Shown: piece by piece, positions 19,484 through 27,909 of the stretch
Numbering within the stretch: position 1 is the stretch's first letter
Layout: every line of letters starts with the position of its first letter
Notes under the pieces: generated by a model
The model's database searches: none
Told to the model about the DNA's origin: nothing
Seen by the model: only the letters and a program-made list of their open reading frames with translations
Translations under genes and position numbers: made by a program
From: an uncultured Formosa sp.
GTDB lineage: Bacteria; Bacteroidota; Bacteroidia; Flavobacteriales; Flavobacteriaceae
Assembly: GCF_947500765.1 (NCBI RefSeq)
Contig: NZ_CANMTH010000007.1
Location: 124,001-188,000, forward strand
DNA: 64,000 nt
Reading direction: 5' to 3'

Positions 19484-20800
19484 TTAATTACTATTTAAGC
19501 GTGTAATTTTAGCACCAATAGCACGTAAACGTTCGTCTATATTTTCGTAACCACGATCTATTTGTTCTATATTATGTATAGTAGAGGTCCCTTTTGCAGA
19601 TAAGGCTGCAATTAATAGCGAAACTCCAGCTCTAATATCTGGCGAGGTCATGGTTGTTGCTTTTAAGCTCGATTTAAAATCGTGACCGATAACTGTTGCA
19701 CGATGCGGATCGCAAAGAATAATTTTTGCTCCCATATCTATTAACTTATCTACGAAGAATAAACGACTTTCAAACATTTTCTGATGTATAAGTACACTTC
19801 CTCTAGCTTGTGTTGCCACAACTAAGATAATACTTAGTAAATCTGGTGTAAAGCCAGGCCAAGGAGCATCTGAAATAGTAAGAATAGACCCATCAATAAA
19901 ATTCTGAATTTCATAACCATCTGTATGCGCTGGAATATGAATATCGTCACCTTGTTGTTCAACAGTAATTCCTAATTTTCTAAACACATTTGGTATTAAT
20001 CCTAAATCGTTCCAACTTACATTTTTAATAGTCAGTTCACTTTTCGTCATAGCTGCTAAACCAATCCAACTTCCAATTTCAATCATATCAGGAAGCATGC
20101 GGTGTTCTGTTCCTCCTAAAACATCTACACCATCTATAATTAACATGTTAGAACCAATACCACCAATTTTAGCGCCCATACGGTTTAACATTTTACAAAG
20201 TTGCTGTAAATAAGGTTCGCAAGCTGCGTTATATATGGTTGTTCTACCTTCTGCTAAAACAGCAGCCATTACTATATTTGCTGTTCCGGTAACTGAAGCT
20301 TCATCTAGAAGCATATATGTTCCTTTTAACTTTTTAGCTTCAACACCATAAAAGTGATCTTCTTTATTATATCTAAAAGAAGCTCCTAAGTTTATAAAAC
20401 CTTCAAAGTGTGTATCTAATCTACGACGACCAATTTTATCTCCGCCGGGTTTTGGTATGTATCCTTTTCCAAAACGGGCTAGGAGTGGACCAACAATCAT
20501 GATTGAGCCGCGAAGTCCTTTTCCGTCTTCTTTAAAAGCTTCAGATTCTAAATATTTTAAATTGACTTCGTCTGCTTTAAATGTGTAAGACCCTTTGCCT
20601 ATTTTACTGACTTTTACACCTAATTTGCGTAAAAGGTCTATAAGTTTATTAACATCAACAATGTCGGGAATGTTGTTAATTGTAATTTCTTCTGCAGTTA
20701 AAAGTACTGCGCATAAAATTTGTAAAGCTTCGTTTTTCGCGCCTTGTGGTTGGATGCTACCTTTTAATTGGTGTTGTCCTTCTATAATAAATGTAGCCAT
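19484..20800 (-). CDS. murA: UDP-N-acetylglucosamine 1-carboxyvinyltransferase, Cys-to-Asp active-site type
   Basis: A 438-residue EPSP-synthase-fold enzyme for the first committed step of peptidoglycan synthesis, transferring enolpyruvyl from PEP to UDP-GlcNAc. The catalytic Lys22-Asn23 pair is present in QGAKNEALQIL, and RGSIMIVGPLLARFGKG matches the family. In the active-site loop PKPGGDKIGRRRLDTH, Asp121 sits where E. coli MurA has Cys115, the residue alkylated by fosfomycin. Asp at this site is known to keep activity and abolish fosfomycin inhibition in other bacteria. Length is normal. It is cotranscribed behind the DUF4290 gene (5-bp gap), a pairing I recall from many Bacteroidota. Confidence 0.97.
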   Translation of the reverse strand: MATFIIEGQHQLKGSIQPQGAKNEALQILCAVLLTAEEITINNIPDIVDVNKLIDLLRKLGVKVSKIGKGSYTFKADEVNLKYLESEAFKEDGKGLRGSIMIVGPLLARFGKGYIPKPGGDKIGRRRLDTHFEGFINLGASFRYNKEDHFYGVEAKKLKGTYMLLDEASVTGTANIVMAAVLAEGRTTIYNAACEPYLQQLCKMLNRMGAKIGGIGSNMLIIDGVDVLGGTEHRMLPDMIEIGSWIGLAAMTKSELTIKNVSWNDLGLIPNVFRKLGITVEQQGDDIHIPAHTDGYEIQNFIDGSILTISDAPWPGFTPDLLSIILVVATQARGSVLIHQKMFESRLFFVDKLIDMGAKIILCDPHRATVIGHDFKSSLKATTMTSPDIRAGVSLLIAALSAKGTSTIHNIEQIDRGYENIDERLRAIGAKITRLNSN

Positions 20801-20805
20801 AGCTA

Positions 20806-21465
20806 TTAGTAGCGTTTTCTATTACGGTTAGAATTCGTATTTGTATTTTTCTTGTAAGTCTTTTTGGTATTTGTAGACGTGGCATACTTCTTTTTTGTAC
20901 GTAATAAGCTTGTAGAATCCGAAAGATCTTCGTCTGTATTCTTTAAATTTATTTTACCGTCAGACAATTCATATAAATGATTAAAAATTACATTATCGTC
21001 TACCGTATCTTTATTCCAATTTAGAAAACACTTTTTCATATGATTTGCAATACTGTAAATAAGGGCTTCTTTTAATTCGCCTTCTTCCCATGTATTTGCA
21101 ACATCAATCATGGTTTTTATATTATTTCCATAAAAGCGATATTTAGGGAAATTTTGAGGATAAGGTAAAGAGTCCGGTCTTTTTTCTAATAACTCCTTAT
21201 CAGGAATACCATAAGGTGAATCTACATCTAATTCGAAACTTGCAATTATAAAGAGTTGATCCCAAAGTTTATGTTGAAAATCAGGGACGTCTCTTAAATG
21301 GGGTTGTAAATTTCCCATTACAGCAATAATAGCATGTGCTTCTTTATTCCTGTCGTCTCTGTTTTCAATGGTTTTGGCATGATTAACCATTTTTTGAAGA
21401 TGTCTTCCGTACTCAGGAATAATCAAAGGTTCACGCTCTGTATTGTATTCTATGTTCTCTATCAA
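20806..21465 (-). CDS. DUF4290 family protein
   Basis: A 219-residue protein starting MIENIEYNTEREPLIIPEYGRHLQKMV, with AIIAVMGNLQPHLRDVPDF and FNHKLW-like segments that I recognise as the Bacteroidota family DUF4290. The first about 165 residues are helical and conserved; the tail after residue 180 is Lys/Asn/Thr/Arg-rich low complexity, likely disordered and nucleic-acid- or membrane-contacting. It lies 5 bp upstream of murA in the same orientation. No biochemical function is known to me; the constant linkage to murA suggests a cell-wall link. Confidence 0.88.
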   Translation of the reverse strand: MIENIEYNTEREPLIIPEYGRHLQKMVNHAKTIENRDDRNKEAHAIIAVMGNLQPHLRDVPDFQHKLWDQLFIIASFELDVDSPYGIPDKELLEKRPDSLPYPQNFPKYRFYGNNIKTMIDVANTWEEGELKEALIYSIANHMKKCFLNWNKDTVDDNVIFNHLYELSDGKINLKNTDEDLSDSTSLLRTKKKYATSTNTKKTYKKNTNTNSNRNRKRY

Positions 21466-21527
21466 AATATAAGTGTAGTATTAAATATGCATGAAGTAAT
21501 TATGCCCTCGCAAAATACAAAAAAATA

Positions 21528-21821
21528 TTAAAGACTAATAACACCTTCAACATTTTCTGAAACTTCTTTGTATTTTTCAATAATAGCTTCAGGGTCTTTC
21601 ATTTTAGCATTTATAGACACACTAGTGTATTTTCCGTTTTTTGAAGGTTGTGTTTTTATAATAGCTCCTAGGTCATTAAAAATTCCTTCAATTTCTCCTA
21701 TTTTTTTAGGATCTGATAATACTATAAATTTATATAAATATACAGCTGGCCATGAGGCCGTATCGTATAATTGTGTTTTTAATTTGCTATAAAACTCGTC
21801 TGGATTTTGTTTCTCGCTCAT
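21528..21821 (-). CDS. DUF493 family protein
   Basis: A 97-residue ferredoxin-like-fold protein of the DUF493 (YbeD) family: WPAVYLYKFIVLSDPKKIGEIEGIF and SKNGKYTSVSINAKMKDPEAIIEKYKEVSEVEGV-type ending. Length is typical. It lies 62 bp upstream of the DUF4290 gene in the same orientation and may be the first gene of the DUF493-DUF4290-murA transcript. It is divergent from the NTPase gene at 21912 with only 90 bp between, so the promoters must be back to back. Confidence 0.9.
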   Translation of the reverse strand: MSEKQNPDEFYSKLKTQLYDTASWPAVYLYKFIVLSDPKKIGEIEGIFNDLGAIIKTQPSKNGKYTSVSINAKMKDPEAIIEKYKEVSENVEGVISL

Positions 21822-21911
21822 GATTATTTTTTAAGTTGCTAAGATAGTATTTCGTTAGCATTTTTTATTTCTGATTAAAATCACGAATTTTACAGCCAAA
21901 ACCTTGCCAAA

Positions 21912-22454
21912 TTGAATACGAAAAAAATTGTTATAACAGGAGGACCCGGAACAGGAAAATCATCTATAATTCAAGAATTACAAAAAAAAGGGTACTCGTG
22001 TTTAGAAGAAATATCTAGGCAAGTCACCTTAGACGCTAGAGAAAACGGGGTAGAGCATATGTTTTTAACACAACCGTTGTTGTTTAGCGAACACCTTTTA
22101 AAAGGTAGAGAATCTCAATTTCATGAAGCAAATACAATATTAAAACCGTTTGTTTTTATAGATCGTGGCGTACACGACGTTTTGGCATACATGGATTTTA
22201 TTGGAGACGTTTATCCAGAATCTTTTAAAAATGTATGTAATTCTTTAGCGTACGATCATATTTTTATACTAAAACCTTGGAAAGAAATTTATAAAAGTGA
22301 CGCTGTGCGTTACGAGAGTTTTGAACAGGCTTTAGAAATTCATGAATGTTTAGTAAAAACCTACGAAGGCTTTAATTACACTTTAATTGATGTACCTTTT
22401 GATACTGTTGAAAATAGAGCCAGTTATATTTTAAATGAAATACAATCGCTGTAA
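21912..22454 (+). CDS. AAA-type P-loop NTPase, TTG start
   Basis: A 180-residue P-loop protein. The Walker A motif GGPGTGKSS is at residues 9-17, so the reading frame must start close to its beginning; the only suitable codon is TTG at 21912, which gives MNTKKIVITGGPGTGKSS. Other features are EEISRQVTLDAREN, a FIDRGVHDVLAYMDF segment (possible Walker B, Asp), and HIFILKPWKEIYKSDAVRYES. It matches the AAA_28-type small ATPases with a nucleotide-kinase-like fold found in many bacteria. Its last base overlaps the start of recQ (TAATG), so the two are translationally coupled, hinting at a nucleic-acid-related role. Confidence 0.85.
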   Translation: MNTKKIVITGGPGTGKSSIIQELQKKGYSCLEEISRQVTLDARENGVEHMFLTQPLLFSEHLLKGRESQFHEANTILKPFVFIDRGVHDVLAYMDFIGDVYPESFKNVCNSLAYDHIFILKPWKEIYKSDAVRYESFEQALEIHECLVKTYEGFNYTLIDVPFDTVENRASYILNEIQSL

Positions 22455-24367
22455 TGCAGCATCCTTTAAAAATACTAGAGCAGTATTGGAATTTTACATC
22501 ATTTCGTCCGTATCAAGAAGACGCCATTCAAGCGGCTATTGACGGGGAAGATGTTTTTGTATTAATGCCTACAGGTGGCGGTAAATCGATGTGTTTTCAA
22601 ATTCCAGCTTTAGCTAAAGACGGTATTTGTATCGTGATTTCTCCGCTTGTTGCACTTATGAAAAATCAAGTGCAAGCGCTTCAAGATAAAGGTATAAAAG
22701 CTATGGCATTAACTAGCGGACTTTCATACAGTCAGTTAGATACCATGTTAGATAATTGCATTTACGGGAAGTATAAATTTTTATATATTTCTCCTGAACG
22801 CCTTCAGCAAGAATTGGTCCAAGAACGCATTAGGCAAATGCATGTGAATCTTATTGCTATAGATGAAGCACATTGTATTTCGCAATGGGGAAACGATTTT
22901 AGACCGGCTTATAAAAGTATTACAACACTCCGTGAATTGCATCCTACAGTAAATTGTATGGCATTAACGGCGTCTGCAACACCTTTGGTAGTAGAGGATA
23001 TTATTACAGAACTCGATTTTATTCAACCTAAAATTTTTAAACAATCTTTCTTTAGACCCAATTTGGCCTATATGGTGTTTCATGAAGATGATAAATATTA
23101 TCGGATAGAGACCATATTAAGAAAGTATTCAGCTTCTTCTATTATATATGTGCGTAGCCGTAAATTGACTTCAGAAATTGCTCATTTTTTAACATCTAAA
23201 GGCATAAAAGCATCATCTTTTCATGGCGGATTGAGTAATCATGAAAAAGACGAACGTTTAAACGATTGGTTAGCTAATAAAATACAAGTTATGGTTGCTA
23301 CCAATGCCTTTGGAATGGGGATTGATAAGCCAGATGTTAAAACAGTAATGCATCTTAATTTGCCCGATAGTTTAGAAAGTTATTTTCAAGAAGCTGGGCG
23401 AGCTGGTCGGAATGGTGAAAAAGCATTTGCGGTTATTCTGAAGAATAAAAGTGATGATTTATTGGTTAAAAATCAGTTTTTAGATGTCTTACCAAGCATT
23501 AGTTTTATAAAGCAAGTCTATAGAAAACTCTCTAATTATTGTCAGATTTCTTATGGAGAAGGCGCATTAACGACTCACGATTTTAATTTTAACGAATTTT
23601 GTAAAGCGTATAAATTTAATGGAATGTTAGCGTTTAATGCACTTCAAATTTTAGACAGAACAAGTATAATTACTCTAACCAAACAGTTTCAAAATAAAAC
23701 CTTGGTTCAGTTTGTTATTTCTAATGCCTCTTTATTTCATTATTTAGATACACATACAGAATTACAACTTATTGTAAAATCGTTATTAAGAACATATGGT
23801 GGTATTTTTGAACATGCGACAAAAATAAATACAGTATTAGTTTCAGAAAAAGCGTCTATTCAAGAACATGTATTAATGCGTGCTTTAGATACTTTAGCAA
23901 AAGATGAAATTATAACTTTACAACAAACTAAAACGGATGCTCAAGTTACATTTATAGAACCTAGAGAAGATGATAAAACTATTAATAGAATTGCAAATAT
24001 TATTGAACAACAAAATAATTTAAAGCAAAAACAAGTGCAAAGTGTGCTAGATTATGTGAACAACGATAGCGTTTGTAAAAACGTACAGTTATTAAACTAT
24101 TTTGGAGAAAAAGAGGGGAAACCATGCGGAATTTGTTCGGTATGTATTGGGGCTGTAAAGTCTATAAAAAAGTCAAAACCAACCGATTTTACATCTATTA
24201 GAAAACAAATTATTACACATTTAGAACACGGCCATTTATCGTCTAGAGCATTAGCTTCAGCTATAAATTGTACAGAAGCAGATGTGTTAGTTGTTTTAAA
24301 ATTATTGTTAGAACATCATATTATTGCAGTTACAAAAACAAATACTTATAAATTATATCATACTTAA
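22454..24367 (+). CDS. recQ: RecQ family ATP-dependent DNA helicase
   Basis: A 637-residue 3'-5' superfamily 2 helicase. Walker A is MPTGGGKSM (about residues 38-46), motif II DEAHC at 137-141, motif III TASATP, motif V NAFGMGIDKPDV and motif VI QEAGRAGRNGE. The zinc-binding domain of the RecQ-Ct region is visible as C541-X16-C558-X2-C561-X2-C564. The last 60 residues contain a small helical domain with TSIRKQIITHLEHGHLSSRALA; no full HRDC is evident, and the protein is a little longer than the usual short flavobacterial RecQ. It overlaps the preceding NTPase gene by one base. Confidence 0.95.
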   Translation: MQHPLKILEQYWNFTSFRPYQEDAIQAAIDGEDVFVLMPTGGGKSMCFQIPALAKDGICIVISPLVALMKNQVQALQDKGIKAMALTSGLSYSQLDTMLDNCIYGKYKFLYISPERLQQELVQERIRQMHVNLIAIDEAHCISQWGNDFRPAYKSITTLRELHPTVNCMALTASATPLVVEDIITELDFIQPKIFKQSFFRPNLAYMVFHEDDKYYRIETILRKYSASSIIYVRSRKLTSEIAHFLTSKGIKASSFHGGLSNHEKDERLNDWLANKIQVMVATNAFGMGIDKPDVKTVMHLNLPDSLESYFQEAGRAGRNGEKAFAVILKNKSDDLLVKNQFLDVLPSISFIKQVYRKLSNYCQISYGEGALTTHDFNFNEFCKAYKFNGMLAFNALQILDRTSIITLTKQFQNKTLVQFVISNASLFHYLDTHTELQLIVKSLLRTYGGIFEHATKINTVLVSEKASIQEHVLMRALDTLAKDEIITLQQTKTDAQVTFIEPREDDKTINRIANIIEQQNNLKQKQVQSVLDYVNNDSVCKNVQLLNYFGEKEGKPCGICSVCIGAVKSIKKSKPTDFTSIRKQIITHLEHGHLSSRALASAINCTEADVLVVLKLLLEHHIIAVTKTNTYKLYHT

Positions 24368-24402
24368 AATTTAAGTAGGTATTATTTCAAAATAAATAAA
24401 AA

Positions 24403-25350
24403 ATGAAAACATTAAATATTGTATTCATGGGAACGCCAGATTTCGCTGTTTCCACATTAAAAACGTTAGTAGAGAATAACTATAATATTGTTGGTGTAAT
24501 TACGGCTCCAGATAAGCCTGCAGGTCGTGGGAGAAAGTTAAATGAAAGTGCCGTGAAGCAATATGCTGTGTCTCAAAATTTAACCATTTTACAACCTACA
24601 AATTTAAAAGATGATGCCTTTTTGGCCGAATTAAAAGCATTGAATGCCAATCTAAACATTGTTGTGGCGTTTAGAATGTTACCAAAAGTAGTTTGGAATA
24701 TGCCTGAATTGGGGACTTTTAATTTACACGCTTCTTTACTGCCAAATTACCGTGGAGCAGCTCCAATTAACTGGGCTATTATTAATGGAGATACAAAAAC
24801 GGGCGTGTCTACATTTTTTATAGATGAAGAAATAGATACCGGTGAAATGATTCAGCAAGAAGCAGTGACTATAGAGCCGAACGAAAATGCGGGCCAGTTA
24901 CATGATAAACTGATGCATTTAGGAAGCAAATTGGTTTTAAAGACTGTAAAACAAATTGAAGCAGAAGCTGTAACGACTACGCCACAAATTGAAAACTTTA
25001 ATTTAAAAACAGCATATAAATTAAATAGAGATAATTGTAAGATAGATTGGAATGTATCAATAACAGATATTTACAATAAAATACGAGGTTTAAGTCCGTA
25101 TCCCGCTGCATGGTGTGTTTTAGAAAATGGAGAAGAAGCTTTAGATGTTAAAATTTATGAAGCAACTATGGAATTAGAACCTCATGATTTTGAAAAAGGT
25201 TCTATTCAGAATACTAAAAAAGAAATAAAAGTAGCCGTTGCAAATGGTTTTATAAATATTCATTATATGAAACTTCCTGGAAAGCGAAATATGCAAGCGA
25301 AAGATTTGTTAAATGGTTACGAATTTAAAAAAGGTGCAAAAATGCTGTAA
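24403..25350 (+). CDS. fmt: Methionyl-tRNA formyltransferase
   Basis: A 315-residue enzyme that formylates initiator Met-tRNA using 10-formyl-tetrahydrofolate. The family pattern is clear: IVFMGTPDFAV at the start, DKPAGRGRKL, the catalytic-domain LLPNYRGAAPINWAIINGD motif with HASLLP just before it, TGVSTFFIDEEIDTGEMI, then a C-terminal tRNA-binding OB domain (about residues 205-315; YNKIRGLSPYPAAW). It lies 35 bp after recQ in the same direction. In the flavobacterial genomes I know, an HU gene often follows fmt; here it is absent (see findings). Confidence 0.97.
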   Translation: MKTLNIVFMGTPDFAVSTLKTLVENNYNIVGVITAPDKPAGRGRKLNESAVKQYAVSQNLTILQPTNLKDDAFLAELKALNANLNIVVAFRMLPKVVWNMPELGTFNLHASLLPNYRGAAPINWAIINGDTKTGVSTFFIDEEIDTGEMIQQEAVTIEPNENAGQLHDKLMHLGSKLVLKTVKQIEAEAVTTTPQIENFNLKTAYKLNRDNCKIDWNVSITDIYNKIRGLSPYPAAWCVLENGEEALDVKIYEATMELEPHDFEKGSIQNTKKEIKVAVANGFINIHYMKLPGKRNMQAKDLLNGYEFKKGAKML

Positions 25351-25479
25351 ACCCTTATTATAGCTCGTTTTAGGATTAATTTTAGAAAAAACACAATCGT
25401 TATTAACAAAAATCTGAAGTTATTAACAAATAGATGTTTTTCTGCTGTAAACTAATCATTTACTCCTAACATATTATTT

Positions 25480-25508
25480 AAAGCCTTCTATTTTAGAAGG
25501 CTTTTTTA
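25480..25508 (+). terminator. Intrinsic terminator after fmt
   Basis: An 11-bp stem (25480-25490 with 25494-25504) with a TTT loop runs into six T. It lies 130 bp beyond the fmt stop. Upstream of it, the 12-mer GTTATTAACAAA occurs twice, near 25400 and 25419. Confidence 0.85.
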
Positions 25509-25577
25509 TTATATTTTCATCAAATATTGGATTTTAACAAAAATAATATTAGATTTAGTTATAAATTCCTATGAAAT

Positions 25578-26138
25578 ATGATTACAATGAAACCAAAAAA
25601 AGGTAGTTTGTTAATCGCAGAGCCATCAATTATAGGAGATGTATCTTTTAATCGATCTATTGTTTTATTAGCAGATTACACCAATGAAGGTTCTATAGGT
25701 TTTATTTTAAATAAACCTTTAGATTATACAATTAAAGACCTAATCCCTGAAATTGACGTCAATTTTAAAGTTTACAACGGGGGGCCTGTAGAACAGGACA
25801 ATTTATATTTTATTCATAAAGTACCAGATTTAATACCTGATAGCATTGAGATTTCTTTAGGCATTTTTTGGGGTGGCGATTTTAATGTTGTTGCAGATCT
25901 TATAGCGAATAACCAAATTAAAGAAAAAGATATTAGATTCTTTTTAGGATACTCGGGTTGGGATAGCGATCAACTAGATCAAGAATTACTTGTTAACTCT
26001 TGGGTTGTTACAGAAAATGTGTACCAAAATAATATTATAGAAAAAGACTACGAATCGTTTTGGAAAGAGAAAATGCTAGAATTTGGTGGGGAATATAGTA
26101 TTTGGTCTAATGCACCAGAAAACCCCAGTTATAACTAG
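25578..26138 (+). CDS. YqgE/AlgH family protein
   Basis: A 186-residue UPF0301-type protein: KKGSLLIAEPSIIGDVSFNRSIVLLADYTNEGSIGFILNKPL at the start, VYNGGPVEQDNLYFIH, then RFFLGYSGWDSDQLDQELLVNSWVV. The pattern is diagnostic. The frame begins at ATG 25578; the ATG at 25587 (MKPKKGSLLI) is an equally plausible start. Function is uncertain: AlgH was linked to alginate regulation in Pseudomonas, but the family is much wider. Its stop codon overlaps that of the convergent aminotransferase gene in the shared CTAG at 26135-26138. Confidence 0.93.
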   Translation: MITMKPKKGSLLIAEPSIIGDVSFNRSIVLLADYTNEGSIGFILNKPLDYTIKDLIPEIDVNFKVYNGGPVEQDNLYFIHKVPDLIPDSIEISLGIFWGGDFNVVADLIANNQIKEKDIRFFLGYSGWDSDQLDQELLVNSWVVTENVYQNNIIEKDYESFWKEKMLEFGGEYSIWSNAPENPSYN

Positions 26139-26977
26139 TTTAATCTCATTTTTACATTTAATTTCTGAATCAGTGATTTAGAAACATTATTTGTGAATGT
26201 CTTTTTTCGGTATTTGCTTACTGGTTGTATTCCTGTAATGGTATTGCTAATAAAAATCTCGTCTGCTTTTTGAAGTTCAAACGCCGATATTGAGGCTTCT
26301 ATTAACTCGTATTCAGGTATTGCTTTAATAACTTCAATAAGTTGCTTACGCATAATGCCTTTTAGGCAACCATCTGTTAATGGCGCTGTTTTAATGGTGT
26401 TTCCTTTTACAACAAATACATTTCCATTTAAAGCTTCTACGACGTTTTTATTTGTATTAAGTGTCAAACAATTCTGTAAATTATTTTCTTTAGCATAAAT
26501 ACTCCCAACTACGTTTAAGACTTTATTGTTGGTCTTTAATGTAGATAGTAAACTTGGAGAGATGTAAAAATCTTTAAATAAGTCGACTTCATAATCATCA
26601 TCAGAAATAATATAGAAATCATCTTTTAAGGGTTTCGCATCAATTAAAAAAGAGATATTGTTCGTTTCTGGTAAATATAATCCGCCTTCATTTCTAAAAA
26701 TGGTAAGTTTAATACGGGCAGAAGCATCTGTTAGATGATTAGCTTCTAAAGTGTTTTTAATTTCAGTTTCAAGAAATTCCATATTAAAATGCATTGGAAT
26801 TTCCATACGTAATATACGCATTGATGCCATTAAGCGAAAGTAATGGTCTTCCCAGAAAAGGAGTTTCCCGTAAGATGTTTTTATCGTTTCAAAGAGAGCA
26901 TCACCATATGCAAAACCTCTATTGTTTGAATTTAAAACTGTATTATTATCCTGAATTGTACCGTTAAAATTAATCAT
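26135..26977 (-). CDS. Aminotransferase class IV (branched-chain aminotransferase / aminodeoxychorismate lyase-like)
   Basis: A 280-residue fold-type IV PLP enzyme. Start chosen at 26977 (MINFNGTIQDNN); a longer frame from 27004 would translate a terminator hairpin. Seen in order: NNRGFAYGDALFETIKTSYGK (substrate-loop region), RLMASMRILRMEIP, the PLP-lysine region STLKTNNKVLNVVGSIYAKEN, the phosphate-binding EALNGNVFVVKGNTIKT, LTDGCLKGIMRKQLIE and a final DEIFISNTITGIQPV. The size and motifs fit either a branched-chain transaminase or PabC; the family member cannot be fixed by eye. It overlaps yqgE at the stop codons. Confidence 0.88.
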   Translation of the reverse strand: MINFNGTIQDNNTVLNSNNRGFAYGDALFETIKTSYGKLLFWEDHYFRLMASMRILRMEIPMHFNMEFLETEIKNTLEANHLTDASARIKLTIFRNEGGLYLPETNNISFLIDAKPLKDDFYIISDDDYEVDLFKDFYISPSLLSTLKTNNKVLNVVGSIYAKENNLQNCLTLNTNKNVVEALNGNVFVVKGNTIKTAPLTDGCLKGIMRKQLIEVIKAIPEYELIEASISAFELQKADEIFISNTITGIQPVSKYRKKTFTNNVSKSLIQKLNVKMRLN

Positions 26978-27003
26978 AAAAAATGCCCGAATAGTTTCGG
27001 GCA
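26978..27003 (-). terminator. Terminator of the START-like gene, just before the aminotransferase start
   Basis: On the minus strand an 8-bp stem (27003-26996 with 26991-26984) with a 4-nt loop is followed by six T, ending one base before the aminotransferase ATG. The TATATTTG immediately before it, on the minus strand, may be the -7 element of the aminotransferase gene. Confidence 0.75.
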
Positions 27004-27031
27004 AATATACTTTAAAATATATAAAAAACGT

Positions 27032-27418
27032 TTATGCAGAACCTAAGACATGCTTTAAATCTGAAATTTGATTTTCCCAAAGCATTTTAGTTTCGTTAAT
27101 TTCGTCTTCTTCAGAAAAGTCTACAATTATAAGTGACACATCTTTAGTGATTTCATCTACTTGAATACGAAGTTCAAAGAAATATGGATCATCTTCATCA
27201 TGTAACCATCTAAACTTAATACGTTCTCCACTTTTTTTACTTAGTACTTTAGCCTGTTCTTCGGCTCCGTCCCAAATAAATTTATAAAGTTCACCCCTTG
27301 AGTTTACGTTATCAGCAAACCATTCAGACAATCCGGATGGAGTAGAAATGTAATTATATAATAGTGCAGGGGAGGCTTTTATTGGGAATTCAAGTTCAAA
27401 TTTTATTTTATCTTCCAT
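27032..27418 (-). CDS. START-like/SRPBCC domain protein
   Basis: A 128-residue single-domain protein of the Bet v1-like/START-like fold: KIKFELEFPIKASPALLYNYISTPSGLSEWFADNV, followed by YKFIWDGAEEQAKVLSKK and ERIKFRWLHDEDDPYFFELRI, a pattern I recall from a Bacteroidota-specific group. The start at 27418 (MEDKIKFELE) matches the family; the longer frame to 27454 adds residues not seen in relatives. Its ligand is unknown. It ends at the terminator just before the aminotransferase gene. Both minus-strand genes form a conserved neighbourhood with yqgE. Confidence 0.85.
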   Translation of the reverse strand: MEDKIKFELEFPIKASPALLYNYISTPSGLSEWFADNVNSRGELYKFIWDGAEEQAKVLSKKSGERIKFRWLHDEDDPYFFELRIQVDEITKDVSLIIVDFSEEDEINETKMLWENQISDLKHVLGSA

Positions 27419-27507
27419 GTGTTCAATCAAAATTATTGGGCTCAATATATACATTAATTAGATACTTTCTAGATAAATTAATTAAAAATTAACTTTTATA
27501 AAAAAAG

Positions 27508-27538
27508 TTTGGAGATATTAAAAATGTTGCTATCTTTG
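27508..27538 (+). promoter_or_regulatory. Consensus promoter of tRNA-Met
   Basis: A TTTG (27508-27511) is followed by exactly 19 nt and TATCTTTG (27531-27538), a perfect match to the Bacteroidota -33/-7 consensus. The predicted start lies about 10 nt before the tRNA. Confidence 0.9.
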
Positions 27539-27552
27539 CACCCTCAAAATAT

Positions 27553-27626
27553 GGCGAGGTAGCTCAGTTGGTTAGAGCGTTGGATTCATAACCCAGAGGT
27601 CCCGAGTTCAAATCTCGGTCTCGCTA
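27553..27626 (+). tRNA. tRNA-Met (anticodon CAT)
   Basis: A cloverleaf folds by eye: acceptor 5' GGCGAGG pairs with TCTCGCT (G-U at both ends), D-stem GCTC/GAGC, anticodon loop TTCATAA with CAT, and T-stem CCGAG/CTCGG with loop TTCAAAT; the discriminator is A and CCA is not encoded. The anticodon stem has an A-C pair next to the loop. It is the elongator-type Met tRNA by its acceptor and T-arm; an Ile-lysidine tRNA also carries CAT, so the amino-acid identity is likely but not proven. The tRNA marks the left border of the accessory island. Confidence 0.9.
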
Positions 27627-27637
27627 CTAGAGTTTAT

Positions 27638-27672
27638 AAGGCTTCACAGAAATGTGAAGCCTTTCTTTTTTT
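27638..27672 (+). terminator. Terminator of tRNA-Met
   Basis: An 11-bp stem (27638-27648 with 27653-27663) closed by a GAAA loop, then TTCTTTTTTTT. It begins 12 bp after the tRNA. Confidence 0.92.
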
Positions 27673-27798
27673 TACAAATACAGAATATACCTTTTTTAAT
27701 ACTCTCATTTTCTACAATATACCTGAATAATTAAACATACTATAATTACAAAGGCCGCTACTAATAATGTTTTTTACAAATTTTGGCTTTGTATTACC

Positions 27799-27885
27799 CT
27801 ACTAATCTAAAATGCTCTCAGATTTTCTATTCGATTTTTATTTTATAATTTAGGTACTTTATTCCGAAACAAATCATATAAAATC
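27799..27885 (+). repeat. Degraded copy of the island repeat
   Basis: The stretch CTACT...CAGATTTTCTATTCG...TTTAGGTACTTTA matches the copy at 36091-36155 over most positions, and CAAATCATATAAAATC lines up with its right end. The left terminal arm is not clear. It lies 25 bp before the first island gene, the same distance as other copies from the next gene. Confidence 0.6.
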
Positions 27886-27909
27886 TTTATAAATCATTAA
27901 AAATTAGCA

